Below, piece by piece: positions 17,532-25,838 of a DNA stretch of 40,047 bases. Each line of letters starts with the position of its first letter. The stretch's first letter is position 1. Under the pieces are notes generated by a model. That model was not told the DNA's origin. It saw nothing but the letters and a program-made list of their open reading frames with translations, and did no database searches. This DNA is from an uncultured Bacteroidales bacterium (GTDB lineage: Bacteria; Bacteroidota; Bacteroidia; Bacteroidales; Lentimicrobiaceae): positions 1 to 40,047 of the forward strand of contig CALCQV010000023.1 of the NCBI GenBank assembly GCA_937894795.1, written 5' to 3'. Made by a program: the position numbers and the translations under genes.

Positions 17532-18908
17532 TTGAGGAAGATTTTGATACTGCTGGTTCTGTTTCCTTTGATGGTTTCTGCTCAAACTGAGTCAGGTACA
17601 TCAAAGAAAGAACCACTGACCAGAATCCTCTTTGTTTTTGATGGCTCACAAAGCATGTATGGCCAATGGCAAAGTGATATAAAGATCAACATTGCCAAAA
17701 AGTTGATGGTCAATCTTCTGGACAGCCTGGCTACCTTTGACAACCTTCAGATAGGATTGAGGGTATATGGCCACCAGAAGCAATTCCCTCCTGCCGATTG
17801 CAGTGACACCCGGTTGGAAGTCCCCTTCGGAGATGGAAATATTGATAAAGTAAAGAACAAGATTCTTGATATTGTCCCGCGAGGTACAACACCCCTTGCT
17901 TATGCTCTGTCACAAACAATTCATGATTTTCCACCATGTGAAGATTGCCGTAATATTATAATTCTTATTACCGACGGCATTGAAGAGTGTGGCGGTGATC
18001 CCTGCGAAGTTTCAATCAACCTTCAGAAGAACAAGGTGAGCATGAAACCTTTTATTATAGGTATCGGTCGCGATTTCAAGCAAGCTTTCAATTGCGTTGG
18101 CACCTATTTTGATGCGAGAAGTGAAACTGCATTTCAACAGGCACTGCATACCGTAATATCTCAGGCATTAAGTGCAACAACCTTGCAAGTCAACTTACTG
18201 GACACCCGAAACAAGCCATTGGAAACAAATGTGAACATGACATTCTATGACCATGAAACCGGGGCTATGAAATACAACCTGATGCATACCCTTAACAGCC
18301 ATGGTGTGCCCGATACTCTGGTGGTTGATCCAATGCTTACGTATGATATTGTAATCAACACGGTACCGCAAGTACGTATTGACAGTATAGGGTTGGAAAC
18401 CGGCAGGCATATAACGGTGGCAGCTCATACACCTCAAGGTTTTCTTAATCTGCGCATGGGAAACAACGAGCGTATTGTCAAGAATCTCCAGGCTATAGTT
18501 CGGCAGAAAGGAAATCCTGTAACCCTGAATATCCAGAATTTCGGTGATATAAAAAAATACCTCTGCGGCACCTATGACCTTGAAGTACTTACCTTACCTC
18601 GTTTGTATATCAATGATGTTGTGATTTCTCAAAGCACAACCACAACTATTGACATACCATTACCGGGTATTGTTGTAATAAAGAAGAGTGTAAAAGGATA
18701 CGGGAGTTTATATGTTGACAAAAACGGTATCCTTGAATGGGTTTATGACCTTAGGGATGCTCTATTACAGGAAACACTGATACTTCAACCCGGGAATTAT
18801 AAGGTAGTTTTCAGGTCGGCACAAACCAATCAGTCAATGTACACCATTACCAATGACTTTACAATATACCCCGGAGGTACGAGTAATGTCAACCTGTTTA
18901 CTTATTAA
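17532..18908 (+). CDS. Exported von Willebrand factor A domain protein
   Basis: This 458-residue protein starts at TTG 17532-17534, the only start that gives the full signal peptide (RKILILLVLFPLMVSAQ); an ATG 10 bp upstream is followed at once by a stop. Residues about 30-210 form a vWA domain with an intact metal-ion-dependent adhesion site: Asp37, Ser39 and Ser41 in DGSQSM, Thr119/120 in GTTPLAY, and Asp148 in LITDGIEE. Cysteine pairs (CSD, CEDC, CGGDPC) suggest periplasmic or extracellular disulphides. The C-terminal half is beta-rich with no family I recognise. It lies 17 bp after the transketolase N-subunit and 56 bp before the C-subunit, so it should be cotranscribed. A functional link to transketolase is not evident. 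Confidence 0.85.
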   Translation: MRKILILLVLFPLMVSAQTESGTSKKEPLTRILFVFDGSQSMYGQWQSDIKINIAKKLMVNLLDSLATFDNLQIGLRVYGHQKQFPPADCSDTRLEVPFGDGNIDKVKNKILDIVPRGTTPLAYALSQTIHDFPPCEDCRNIIILITDGIEECGGDPCEVSINLQKNKVSMKPFIIGIGRDFKQAFNCVGTYFDARSETAFQQALHTVISQALSATTLQVNLLDTRNKPLETNVNMTFYDHETGAMKYNLMHTLNSHGVPDTLVVDPMLTYDIVINTVPQVRIDSIGLETGRHITVAAHTPQGFLNLRMGNNERIVKNLQAIVRQKGNPVTLNIQNFGDIKKYLCGTYDLEVLTLPRLYINDVVISQSTTTTIDIPLPGIVVIKKSVKGYGSLYVDKNGILEWVYDLRDALLQETLILQPGNYKVVFRSAQTNQSMYTITNDFTIYPGGTSNVNLFTY

Positions 18909-18964
18909 ATGCCAGACTCATAGAAAAATAAAAGCTAATTATAACCTACAAAATAAAGAGATCA

Positions 18965-19921
18965 ATGAAGGAATACACGTTTACGGAAAAGAAAGACACA
19001 AGATCAGGTTTCGGTCAGGCCCTACTTGAACTTGGAAGAAGTAATCCATTGGTAGTTGCCCTGTGTGCAGACCTTACAGGATCATTGAAAATGGATGCTT
19101 TTGAAAAGGAGTTTCCTGAACGGTTTATTCAAACGGGTATAGCCGAAGCCAACATGATGGGAATTGCTGCCGGTCTGGCAATTGGTGGCAAGATTCCTTT
19201 TACAGGCACCTTCGCCAACTTCTCAACCGGCAGGGTTTATGATCAGATAAGGCAATCCATTGCGTATAGCAATAAAAATGTAAAAATAGCTGCATCACAT
19301 GCCGGTCTAACCTTAGGTGAAGATGGAGCTACACACCAGATACTTGAAGACATCGGAATGATGAAGATGTTGCCGAATATGACAGTAATTAATCCCTGCG
19401 ATTATAACCAGACCCGTCAGGCTACACTGGCTGTAGCACAAATGGAGGGACCGGTATACCTGAGATTCGGTCGACCAAAAGTGCCAAACTTCACCGGTGC
19501 CAACGAACCTTTTGAGATTGGCAAAGCCCTGCGGCTTAATGAAGGTAAGGATGTAACAATTTTTGCCACCGGTCACCTCGTATGGGAAGCTATTTTAGCC
19601 GGCAAAATATTGGCAGAAAAGGGAATAGATGCAGAAATAATAAATTTACATACCATAAAGCCTCTTGATACATCTGCTATCATCAACTCAGTTAAAAAGA
19701 CGGGCTGTGTGGTCACTGCCGAAGAGCATCAGATAAATGGAGGATTAGGCGATAGTATCAATCAGGTTCTTGCCCTTAATATGCCGGCACCGGTTGAAAT
19801 GGTTGGCGTAAACGATGAATTCGGTGAAAGCGGAACACCCGAGCAACTGATGAAAAAGTATGGCCTATCAGCTGAAAATATAGTTGAAAAAGCAATCAAG
19901 GTTATCAGTCGTAAAAGTTAA
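18965..19921 (+). CDS. Transketolase, C-terminal (pyrimidine-binding) subunit
   Basis: This 318-residue protein covers the Pyr and C-terminal domains of transketolase/DXS-type enzymes. Key segments are QTGIAEANMMGIAAGLAIGG (with the catalytic Glu that activates TPP), THAGLTLGEDGATHQ-type text (SHAGLTLGEDGATHQILEDI), VYLRFGRPKVP and a C-terminal TAEEHQINGGLGDSI. It completes the enzyme begun by the N-terminal subunit at 16669-17514. The operon order is N-subunit, vWA protein, C-subunit. The following regulator is convergent, so the operon ends here. Confidence 0.94.
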   Translation: MKEYTFTEKKDTRSGFGQALLELGRSNPLVVALCADLTGSLKMDAFEKEFPERFIQTGIAEANMMGIAAGLAIGGKIPFTGTFANFSTGRVYDQIRQSIAYSNKNVKIAASHAGLTLGEDGATHQILEDIGMMKMLPNMTVINPCDYNQTRQATLAVAQMEGPVYLRFGRPKVPNFTGANEPFEIGKALRLNEGKDVTIFATGHLVWEAILAGKILAEKGIDAEIINLHTIKPLDTSAIINSVKKTGCVVTAEEHQINGGLGDSINQVLALNMPAPVEMVGVNDEFGESGTPEQLMKKYGLSAENIVEKAIKVISRKS

Positions 19922-20032
19922 GACTTTATACCGCAGGTCCTTAGTTCAAGGCATGTAAGGATTTGACTCCTGTTTTTGCCGGGCATATGCACTTGCAAAG
20001 ACCATAATGTTAGCAAAGCTAAAAAGACAGGA

Positions 20033-20722
20033 TTAGCCTATTTTGCTGATGGTTTCCAACATCGGGATGTTCAGCAGGTGAATGGTATTGCCATCAACAG
20101 TAATAATATTCTCATCCTTGAATGTCTTCAAAGCTCTGACAACACTTTCCTTGGTCATGCCGCACATATCAGCCATATCCTGACGTGAAAGACAAGATGT
20201 AAAAGGATTCTGTTTATAAACAACCTGCGACAGGCGCAAGAGGGTTTCAGCCATACGACCGGGTATTTGCTTATGGGTGATATTGGTTAGCTGATGGCAC
20301 AGATTAATGGTTTGCAGACTGATCTTGGCAATAAAATCATTGGCAAATTCACTGTTGCTTTTTACCAATTCCTGAAAAACATCAGTTGATACAAGGCAAA
20401 CAGAGGTTTCCTCACAGGCAATTGCAGTAAAATGATGCCGCTTGTCAATATAGGCACCTGGTGAAAAGATATATTCAATTGGCCTGACAAAACCTATGAT
20501 AATTTTTTTATCATCTTCACCCTCAATGAAGCACTTAACCAACCCTGAAGTAACGCAAACGAAATCATGGCAAGGAGAGCCCTGTTTAAAAATCATTTCA
20601 CCCGGTGCGTAGGTCATTCTAACCCGGCAATCATTGACCTTGCCTAGTTCCAGATCATTTAAACCGGAGAAAATATCCGATTTATTTCTGCAATGAATGC
20701 AATGTGTGTTTTCTTGTTTCAT
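20033..20722 (-). CDS. Crp/Fnr-family transcriptional regulator
   Basis: This 229-residue regulator has an N-terminal cyclic-nucleotide-binding-like beta-barrel (about 20-140) and a C-terminal winged helix (about 150-225). The recognition region is LSRQDMADMCGMTKESVVRA. Relative to E. coli FNR (ExxSR), Glu and Arg of the DNA-reading set are kept but Ser is Val (E-S-V-V-R). It is rich in cysteine: Cys8 and Cys11 as HCIHC, then Cys32, 51, 56, 64, 103 and 109. This is not the CX2CX5C spacing of FNR, so an Fe-S cluster is possible but unproven. It is divergent from the cytochrome operon, with an FNR-like box between them, and probably controls that operon in response to oxygen, NO or redox state. 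Confidence 0.9.
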   Translation of the reverse strand: MKQENTHCIHCRNKSDIFSGLNDLELGKVNDCRVRMTYAPGEMIFKQGSPCHDFVCVTSGLVKCFIEGEDDKKIIIGFVRPIEYIFSPGAYIDKRHHFTAIACEETSVCLVSTDVFQELVKSNSEFANDFIAKISLQTINLCHQLTNITHKQIPGRMAETLLRLSQVVYKQNPFTSCLSRQDMADMCGMTKESVVRALKTFKDENIITVDGNTIHLLNIPMLETISKIG

Positions 20723-20748
20723 CAGGCTGTTGTATGTTAACTGATCAA

Positions 20749-20762
20749 TTGATATAGATCAA
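20749..20762. promoter_or_regulatory. FNR-like binding site (TTGAT-ATAG-ATCAA)
   Basis: Perfect FNR consensus half-sites, with matching A and T on each flank. The box lies 27 bp upstream of the Crp/Fnr start codon and about 105 bp upstream of the cytochrome operon start. It overlaps a second palindrome, ATCAATTGAT (20744-20753). It is nearly identical to the site at 26755-26768. Confidence 0.8.
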
Positions 20763-20794
20763 TGACACTACTGACATTTGTTTGTTACTGAGTA

Positions 20795-20802
20795 CAAAAA
20801 TA
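20795..20802 (-). promoter_or_regulatory. Promoter -7 element (TATTTTTG) of the Crp/Fnr gene
   Basis: A perfect TAnnTTTG match on the minus strand. Transcription would start near 20789 and pass through the FNR-like box, which is the arrangement expected for autorepression. Inference from sequence only. Confidence 0.45.
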
Positions 20803-20866
20803 TCAATTTTCAGTCACATACAGTTAACTATATAATTACTTTCTTTGATCAATAAAATCTACGCAA

Positions 20867-21259
20867 ATGATGAAACTAATAAAAAGCAAAAAAGTGACAA
20901 GATTGGCCTTAGCAGGAGCAATTCTAATGACCTTATTATCAGGTTGTGAGTATGATTATATGGATTTTCCGGAACCCCCTCCTATTACCACTGAGCTTAA
21001 GTTTTCAAGCGACATCATTCCAATCTTCAATGAGAGTTGCAATATGAGTGGATGTCATTCAGCTGGTGCCTTCGATCCCGATTTATCACCGGCCAATGCT
21101 TATGCAAGTCTGAACAGCCTGAGTATGATTGACACTGCATCACCGGCAAACAGCATATTATATAAAGTAATGGCTACCGGAAGCATGAAGAGCTATTCTA
21201 CTTCATTACAGGCACAGACAGTACTAACCTGGATACAACAAGGTGCAAAAAACAATTAA
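20867..21259 (+). CDS. Lipoprotein with single CX4CH haem-binding motif
   Basis: This 130-residue protein has a lipoprotein signal peptide ending LLSGC (Cys about residue 27), followed by an acidic, proline-rich linker. The only haem candidate is Cys58-NMSG-Cys63-His64, a CX4CH motif instead of the standard CXXCH. Similar sequences with CxxSGCH are found in Bacteroidota c-type cytochromes, and a short C-terminal segment (VLTWIQQGAKNN) is typical of those domains. It is the first gene of the cytochrome operon and probably carries electrons at a membrane surface. Haem attachment through CX4CH is known for some multihaem cytochromes but must be shown here. Confidence 0.75.
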   Translation: MMKLIKSKKVTRLALAGAILMTLLSGCEYDYMDFPEPPPITTELKFSSDIIPIFNESCNMSGCHSAGAFDPDLSPANAYASLNSLSMIDTASPANSILYKVMATGSMKSYSTSLQAQTVLTWIQQGAKNN

Positions 21260-21284
21260 TCTTGTCATTCTTAATAATCACAAA

Positions 21285-22196
21285 ATGAAAAAAACATTTA
21301 CGACATACGGATTGATGGCCTTCTTGATGGTGTCATTCCTATTTTCAACAGGTACAGTAATTGCTCAGGAAGAAACTGAAGCCACCCAGGAAGAACCACA
21401 GAAAGAACGTCCGGCACGTCCGGCTTTTGAAAGCGGTTTATTATTTGACAATGCCACTTCAACAATCCAACCATCCAAAACGCTGGAAATGATTATCCAG
21501 CACAGATTTGGAACAATGGACAATGGAGTAAGCGATCTTTTTGGAATTTGGGCTCCATCAAATATCAGACTCGGATTAAACTTCAGCATTCTGAACAACC
21601 TCATGGTTGGCATTGGAACCACCAAATACAATAAAATGCAGGATATACAGATCAAGTATAACCTGTTGCAACAAACAAGGTCAAATTCCATTCCTTTAAC
21701 CATTACATTATATGAAGTAATAGGTATTGACGGAAGTGCTGATGAGAAGTGGGGTCCTGATTACAAATTCTCAAACAGGATGTCATATTTTTCACAAATC
21801 ATCTTTTCAAGAAGATTCAACGATAAATTATCGTTACAGATTGCCCCTTCATTTACCCATTACAATGCTCATATAGTTGACACATTAGATCACGATAGGA
21901 TTGCTATATCAGCTGCCGGCAGATTCAAATTCTCACCACAAAGCTCAATTATAGTATCAGGTGATTTCCCACTTGAAATTCAATCCATATCTGAACAAAG
22001 TGATGTTAGCATTCTTGATTCAAAGCCAAACATCTGCATTGGATGGGAAGTATCAACAAGCACCCATGCATTCCACATGTATATTGGATCAGCTCAGAAT
22101 ATCATTCCACAGGAGAACATCATGTTCAACACGAACGACTTCTTTGATGGTGGTATCCTGATAGGATTGAATGTAACCCGCTTATGGAGTTTTTAA
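21285..22196 (+). CDS. DUF5777-family outer-membrane beta-barrel protein
   Basis: This 303-residue protein starts at the ATG 21285-21287 with a signal peptide (MKKTFTTYG... to VIAQ). A frame extended upstream overlaps the preceding gene and hides the signal. After an acidic linker rich in Glu and Pro, the conserved sequence FDNATSTIQPSKTLEMIIQH, RFGTMDNGVSDLFGIWAPSN and IRLGL identifies the DUF5777 barrel family. The remainder alternates hydrophobic and polar residues and ends in Trp-Ser-Phe, as for barrel strands. The function of the family is unknown; members often sit beside cytochrome genes. Here it could provide the channel through which a cytochrome reaches the cell surface, by analogy with porin-cytochrome conduits. 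That role is inferred. Confidence 0.82.
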   Translation: MKKTFTTYGLMAFLMVSFLFSTGTVIAQEETEATQEEPQKERPARPAFESGLLFDNATSTIQPSKTLEMIIQHRFGTMDNGVSDLFGIWAPSNIRLGLNFSILNNLMVGIGTTKYNKMQDIQIKYNLLQQTRSNSIPLTITLYEVIGIDGSADEKWGPDYKFSNRMSYFSQIIFSRRFNDKLSLQIAPSFTHYNAHIVDTLDHDRIAISAAGRFKFSPQSSIIVSGDFPLEIQSISEQSDVSILDSKPNICIGWEVSTSTHAFHMYIGSAQNIIPQENIMFNTNDFFDGGILIGLNVTRLWSF

Positions 22197-22219
22197 TAAA
22201 TCAGCATATTAAGTAAATA

Positions 22220-22645
22220 ATGAACACAATGAAAAAATCAATCAAACAACTCGTATTACTCGGTGGTGCAATAGCATTTACGGTTACCATGATGTCGATG
22301 ACACAGAAACCGGGTGAACCCTGGAACATACCGGCAAAGTATAAAACCATGAAAAGCACTATTAAAGCAGGTGATGCCAGCATTAATGCAGAAGGTAAAG
22401 AGCTTTACAACAAACATTGCAAGGCTTGTCACGGCGCAAAAGGCTTAGGCGATGGTCCAAAGGCAGCAAGCATGAAAACAAGTACCGGCGATTTCTCATC
22501 AAAAGGCTTCCAGGCACAGGCAGATGGTGAAATTTACTATCAGTCGTTTGTTGGACGCGGAGAGATGCCAAACTTTGAGAAAAAGATCACTGACGAAAAC
22601 GACAGGTGGGCAGTAGTATACTACATGCGCAATATGAAAAAATAA
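22220..22645 (+). CDS. Monohaem c-type cytochrome (copy 1)
   Basis: This 141-residue exported protein has one CXXCH motif (HCKACHGAKGLGDGPK) in a class I cytochrome c fold, and GEMPNF near the C-terminus likely supplies the methionine axial ligand. The N-terminus is a signal peptide or anchor; starts at 22220 and 22229 (MKKS) are both possible. A closely related gene lies at 26906-27319, sharing KYKTMKSTIKAGDASIN, YNKHCK and GLGDGPK. The protein should shuttle electrons in the periplasm between the larger cytochromes. It is followed by a strong hairpin at 22656-22698 inside the operon. Confidence 0.93.
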   Translation: MNTMKKSIKQLVLLGGAIAFTVTMMSMTQKPGEPWNIPAKYKTMKSTIKAGDASINAEGKELYNKHCKACHGAKGLGDGPKAASMKTSTGDFSSKGFQAQADGEIYYQSFVGRGEMPNFEKKITDENDRWAVVYYMRNMKK

Positions 22646-22655
22646 ATTAAAATGA

Positions 22656-22698
22656 CCATCAAATAGAGCCTTTATAACAAGAAGGCTCTATTTGATGG
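22656..22698. other. Perfect 17-bp hairpin within the cytochrome operon
   Basis: CCATCAAATAGAGCCTT (22656-22672) pairs perfectly with 22682-22698 around a 9-nt loop. No U-tract follows on the plus strand (GAAAATAAAAAAC). It is therefore more likely an RNA stability or processing element, or a partial attenuator, than a full terminator. Confidence 0.7.
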
Positions 22699-22731
22699 AA
22701 AATAAAAAACAACTTGTTAAAGACTCTTAAA

Positions 22732-23715
22732 ATGATCAAACGATTAATAACCGGCAAACAGTTAATGATAACTGTTTTTACCGGTATACTATTAGTGTTT
22801 TTCTCAGTCTTTTCAGTAGTCTCTCAGGAAAAGGCAAACCAGCTTTCAGAAGAAAGCCTGAAATGCCTTGAATGTCATGGCGGTGCCCATTATACATTAA
22901 GTGATACTGCATCGGGTGACGAGGTAAAGCTAAGTATGTATCGTGAGCTGCGCGTAGACCCGCTTCAACTGGCGGGTTCAACTCATGGAATGTTCAAATG
23001 TACTGACTGCCACTCTTCTGATTATGAGACTACACCTCACCCTGTAAGTGTTAAATTTGAAAGCAAGTATGCCTGTATTGATTGCCATGGAGGTGATGAG
23101 GCCTATGCCAGTTTCAAATTTGAAACAATAGAGGAGGAATACGGCAAGAGCGTGCATGCCGAGTTACTTGGTGATGATTTCAGTTGCTGGAGCTGTCATA
23201 ATCCACACTACTATAAGCTGTCGAAGGATATACCTATTGTTGACAGGGTTGCTGTGGATAATGAGATGTGCTTACAATGCCATGGAAATGAAATCAAATT
23301 TAGTGACCTGACTGAAAGGGAATTACCGATACTAATAGATAAGCATGATTGGTTACCAAATCAGACGCTTCATTTTAAGAAAGTAAGATGCATTGATTGC
23401 CATGCCCAACAGAATGATAGCATTATGGTTGCCCATTTAATTAAACCAAGTTCTCAGGCAATCAATGATTGCGTAAAATGCCATTCCACAAATTCCATTC
23501 TGGTTTCTTCATTATACAAACACGAAGTTGCACAGCAAAGGAATGAAGCTGGTTTTTACAATGGCATAATCATGAATCAGGCATATCTGATCAGCGCAAA
23601 CCGTAACTATTTTCTAAATATTGCCAGCATTGTAGTTTTCGGATTGACACTATTGGCGATAGCAGTACATGCATATTTCAGAACTCGTAAATCAACTTCA
23701 AATGCAAGCAAATAA
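22732..23715 (+). CDS. Membrane-anchored heptahaem c-type cytochrome
   Basis: This 327-residue protein starts at the ATG 22732-22734; a TTG six codons upstream is less likely. An N-terminal signal or anchor (about 10-31) is followed by seven CXXCH motifs, in order CLECH (45-49), CTDCH, CIDCH, CWSCH, CLQCH, CIDCH and CVKCH. A C-terminal transmembrane helix (YFLNIASIVVFGLTLLAIAV) ends in a basic tail. The haem domain therefore faces the periplasm. The gene overlaps the cytochrome b561-like gene by 14 bp, so the two very likely form a quinol-oxidising membrane complex passing electrons outwards. No catalytic reductase signature is visible. Confidence 0.92.
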   Translation: MIKRLITGKQLMITVFTGILLVFFSVFSVVSQEKANQLSEESLKCLECHGGAHYTLSDTASGDEVKLSMYRELRVDPLQLAGSTHGMFKCTDCHSSDYETTPHPVSVKFESKYACIDCHGGDEAYASFKFETIEEEYGKSVHAELLGDDFSCWSCHNPHYYKLSKDIPIVDRVAVDNEMCLQCHGNEIKFSDLTERELPILIDKHDWLPNQTLHFKKVRCIDCHAQQNDSIMVAHLIKPSSQAINDCVKCHSTNSILVSSLYKHEVAQQRNEAGFYNGIIMNQAYLISANRNYFLNIASIVVFGLTLLAIAVHAYFRTRKSTSNASK

Positions 23716-24325
23716 AGTCTATTTATATCCGGTATGGGTTAGGCTGTGGCATCTTTCAAATGCTCTGTTATGCCTTCTGCTTATCTTTACAGGAGTGAGT
23801 ATGCAATATGCCAGTGCCGAATCACCATTCATTCGCTTCGATATTGCAGTTTCAATTCACAATTTATGCGGTATACTTCTTACAGTTTCTTACCTGGCAT
23901 TTATTATTGGCAATCTCACAACCGGTAATGGCAAGTATTACAGACAGAGAATAAAGGGCTATTTCAAAGAAATAATGCAACAAGCCAGATATTATTCATA
24001 CGGCATGTTCGTAGGAGAACCGGCACCTTTTAAAATCAATGAAGAACGAAAATTCAACCCGATTCAGAAATTGACCTACATTTTAATTATGTATGTTGCC
24101 TTGCCTTTCATCTTTATTACAGGTTGGGCGCTCTTATTTCCTGAATTTATTGTAACACGCTTATTCCAGTTTGGAGGAATTACTCTAACAAGCTTATTAC
24201 ATGCGATGTTAGGATTTCTGGTTTCTCTATTCTTAATTATTCACGTTTATTTTTGCACCATTGGCCATACGGTTGGATCAAACTTCAAGAGTATGATTAA
24301 TGGTTATCATGAAACTCACAACTAA
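23702..24325 (+). CDS. Cytochrome b561-like membrane protein
   Basis: This 207-residue integral membrane protein has about four transmembrane helices. His residues placed in helices fit haem b ligation: RLWHLSNA in helix 1, SIHNLCGI in helix 2, SLLHAMLGF in helix 3 or 4, and LIIHVYFCTIGH in the last. The layout matches the di-haem cytochrome b subunits of hydrogenases, formate dehydrogenase and thiosulfate reductase. I start at MQANKVYLYPVWVRLWH (23702), overlapping the end of the heptahaem gene. It should take electrons from menaquinol and pass them to the heptahaem partner; the direction is inferred from context. Confidence 0.9.
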   Translation: MQANKVYLYPVWVRLWHLSNALLCLLLIFTGVSMQYASAESPFIRFDIAVSIHNLCGILLTVSYLAFIIGNLTTGNGKYYRQRIKGYFKEIMQQARYYSYGMFVGEPAPFKINEERKFNPIQKLTYILIMYVALPFIFITGWALLFPEFIVTRLFQFGGITLTSLLHAMLGFLVSLFLIIHVYFCTIGHTVGSNFKSMINGYHETHN

Positions 24326-24360
24326 AATTCACACACACAAACACAAAACAAAAATTGCTT

Positions 24361-25680
24361 ATGAAAAGAAAAACGTTTTTATTCACACTAGGCTTAGGGT
24401 TAATGATGGCGGGAAGTCTTCTTACCGGATGTACAAAAGAAGGACCAGCCGGAAAAGATGGTGTTGATGGAGCTGCCGGTGCCGACGGTACTGACGGAAC
24501 TGCAACCTGTATTGAATGTCACAGCCCTGAAGGTATTGAATTGGCTGCAACACAGTATGAACTTTCCAAACACATGTACGGAGAAGCAGCATTTGAAGAG
24601 GCAGGAAGTACAACATGCGGTCCTTGCCACTTATCAGAAGCCTTCAAATATGTATGCACCAATAACACACCGGCTACATTTACACTGAATACCGCAACAA
24701 ATAAGTATGTAAACGACTATTTTGTTGCTCCTGATGCAGCTTATGGTGAAATCACCTGTTCAACTTGCCATAGCGCTCTGCATACAACTTATGCAGTTGG
24801 TGATTTGGCTCTCACAACAGTTGCTCCAGTTCCAATGACTATGTGGGGTGGTGCAGTCACCATTGACTGTCAGGCTGACGGTGGAAGAAGTAACCTTTGT
24901 ATCAAATGTCACCAACCACGTCCGTTCACTGCAGGTTTAGCAGACGGTCAGGTAATTGACTATGTTGGTTTGGCAAACAACCCAACAGCAGTTTTCTATG
25001 ATGGCGATGCTACTGGCAATAAACTGAGACCAGCATACAGAACTCATACACATTACGGTACCGCCGGTGCTATATTTGCTGGTAAGGGTGGTGTAGAATT
25101 CCCGGGTACTGCTTATACCAACTCAGCACATACAACTCTTGCTTCATGCCAGGATTGCCACATGGCTCCTATGCAAGGAAAAGCCGGTGGACATACCTTC
25201 TTTGCAAAAGGTAACTTCAACGGTTGTAATGCTGATGGCTGCCATACCGGCGTTGATGCAACTTCTGCAAGCTTATGGACAGGCCCAAGAGCCGATATCA
25301 AGGCTTCGTTGGATGCTCTTGCAGCTAAACTTACCATCAATGGTGTTGATATTCTTAACAGGAATCCTGATGCAGAACATAATCTCTGGGCTGCTAATAC
25401 CACCAACAAATATGATGGCTATCTGAACATCTATGATCCTATCACCAACCCAGAAGGTGTTGCAAACAATCCTAATGGATTATTCAGAAATCCGGCTCCT
25501 TCAAATTCATGGAGTCAGGCTCAGAAAGATTTCAACCTTACTTTACCTAAAATCACTCTTACCAATGCTCAAATGGGAGCTCTTATTAACTTCCAGTTGT
25601 GCTTGAGAGACTATAGCCAAGGTATTCATAATTACAAATACACTAAAGCATTATTGCAGAATTCACTTGCTGCCTTATAA
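24361..25680 (+). CDS. Multihaem lipoprotein with collagen-like Gly-X-Y stalk
   Basis: This 439-residue protein starts at the ATG 24361; a TTG two codons earlier is less likely. A lipoprotein signal ends LLTGC with the lipidated Cys24. Seven collagen-type triplets follow (residues 28-48: GPA GKD GVD GAA GAD GTD GTA). The haem domain has five CXXCH motifs (CIECH, CGPCH, CSTCH, CIKCH, CQDCH) and one CX4CH (Cys289-NADG-Cys294-His295). Many extra His residues can serve as second axial ligands. A C-terminal domain of about 140 residues has no haem site. It is last in the operon, before a strong terminator. A surface-exposed, possibly terminal electron-transfer protein is plausible; surface location is inferred. 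Confidence 0.88.
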   Translation: MKRKTFLFTLGLGLMMAGSLLTGCTKEGPAGKDGVDGAAGADGTDGTATCIECHSPEGIELAATQYELSKHMYGEAAFEEAGSTTCGPCHLSEAFKYVCTNNTPATFTLNTATNKYVNDYFVAPDAAYGEITCSTCHSALHTTYAVGDLALTTVAPVPMTMWGGAVTIDCQADGGRSNLCIKCHQPRPFTAGLADGQVIDYVGLANNPTAVFYDGDATGNKLRPAYRTHTHYGTAGAIFAGKGGVEFPGTAYTNSAHTTLASCQDCHMAPMQGKAGGHTFFAKGNFNGCNADGCHTGVDATSASLWTGPRADIKASLDALAAKLTINGVDILNRNPDAEHNLWAANTTNKYDGYLNIYDPITNPEGVANNPNGLFRNPAPSNSWSQAQKDFNLTLPKITLTNAQMGALINFQLCLRDYSQGIHNYKYTKALLQNSLAAL

Positions 25681-25706
25681 TTTAGTATAGATTGTATTGC
25701 TTATCA

Positions 25707-25743
25707 AAAGAAGCCGTTGCAATATTAGAGCAACGGCTTCTTT
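25707..25743 (+). terminator. Strong intrinsic terminator ending the cytochrome operon
   Basis: A 14-bp perfect stem (25707-25720 with 25730-25743; core AAGCCGTTGC/GCAACGGCTT) with a 9-nt loop, followed by a T-rich tail (GTTTG). It separates the first cytochrome operon from the following barrel gene. Confidence 0.9.
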
Positions 25744-25838
25744 GTTTGTAATCTTGCCAAAACCTGAACAAAAACAATTCATTTGCATTCACCTGCTTTA
25801 TTTTCTTTAGTAATTTAGTGACCTATAACCTATTACAA

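Noticed and set aside
20010..20022. TTAGC/GCTAA hairpin as a terminator between the transketolase operon and the Crp/Fnr gene
   Set aside because: The stem has only 5 bp and the tail is poor; the evidence is too weak to annotate.
20033..20722. True oxygen-sensing FNR with a [4Fe-4S] cluster
   Set aside because: Cysteines are plentiful but do not follow the FNR spacing, so only Crp/Fnr family membership is claimed.
22656..22698. Intrinsic terminator
   Set aside because: The stem is strong but no T run follows on the coding strand, so I list it as an RNA element of unknown role.
24400..24630. Minus-strand open frames opposite the multihaem lipoprotein
   Set aside because: They are antisense shadows of a strongly supported cytochrome gene and show no signal or family feature of their own.
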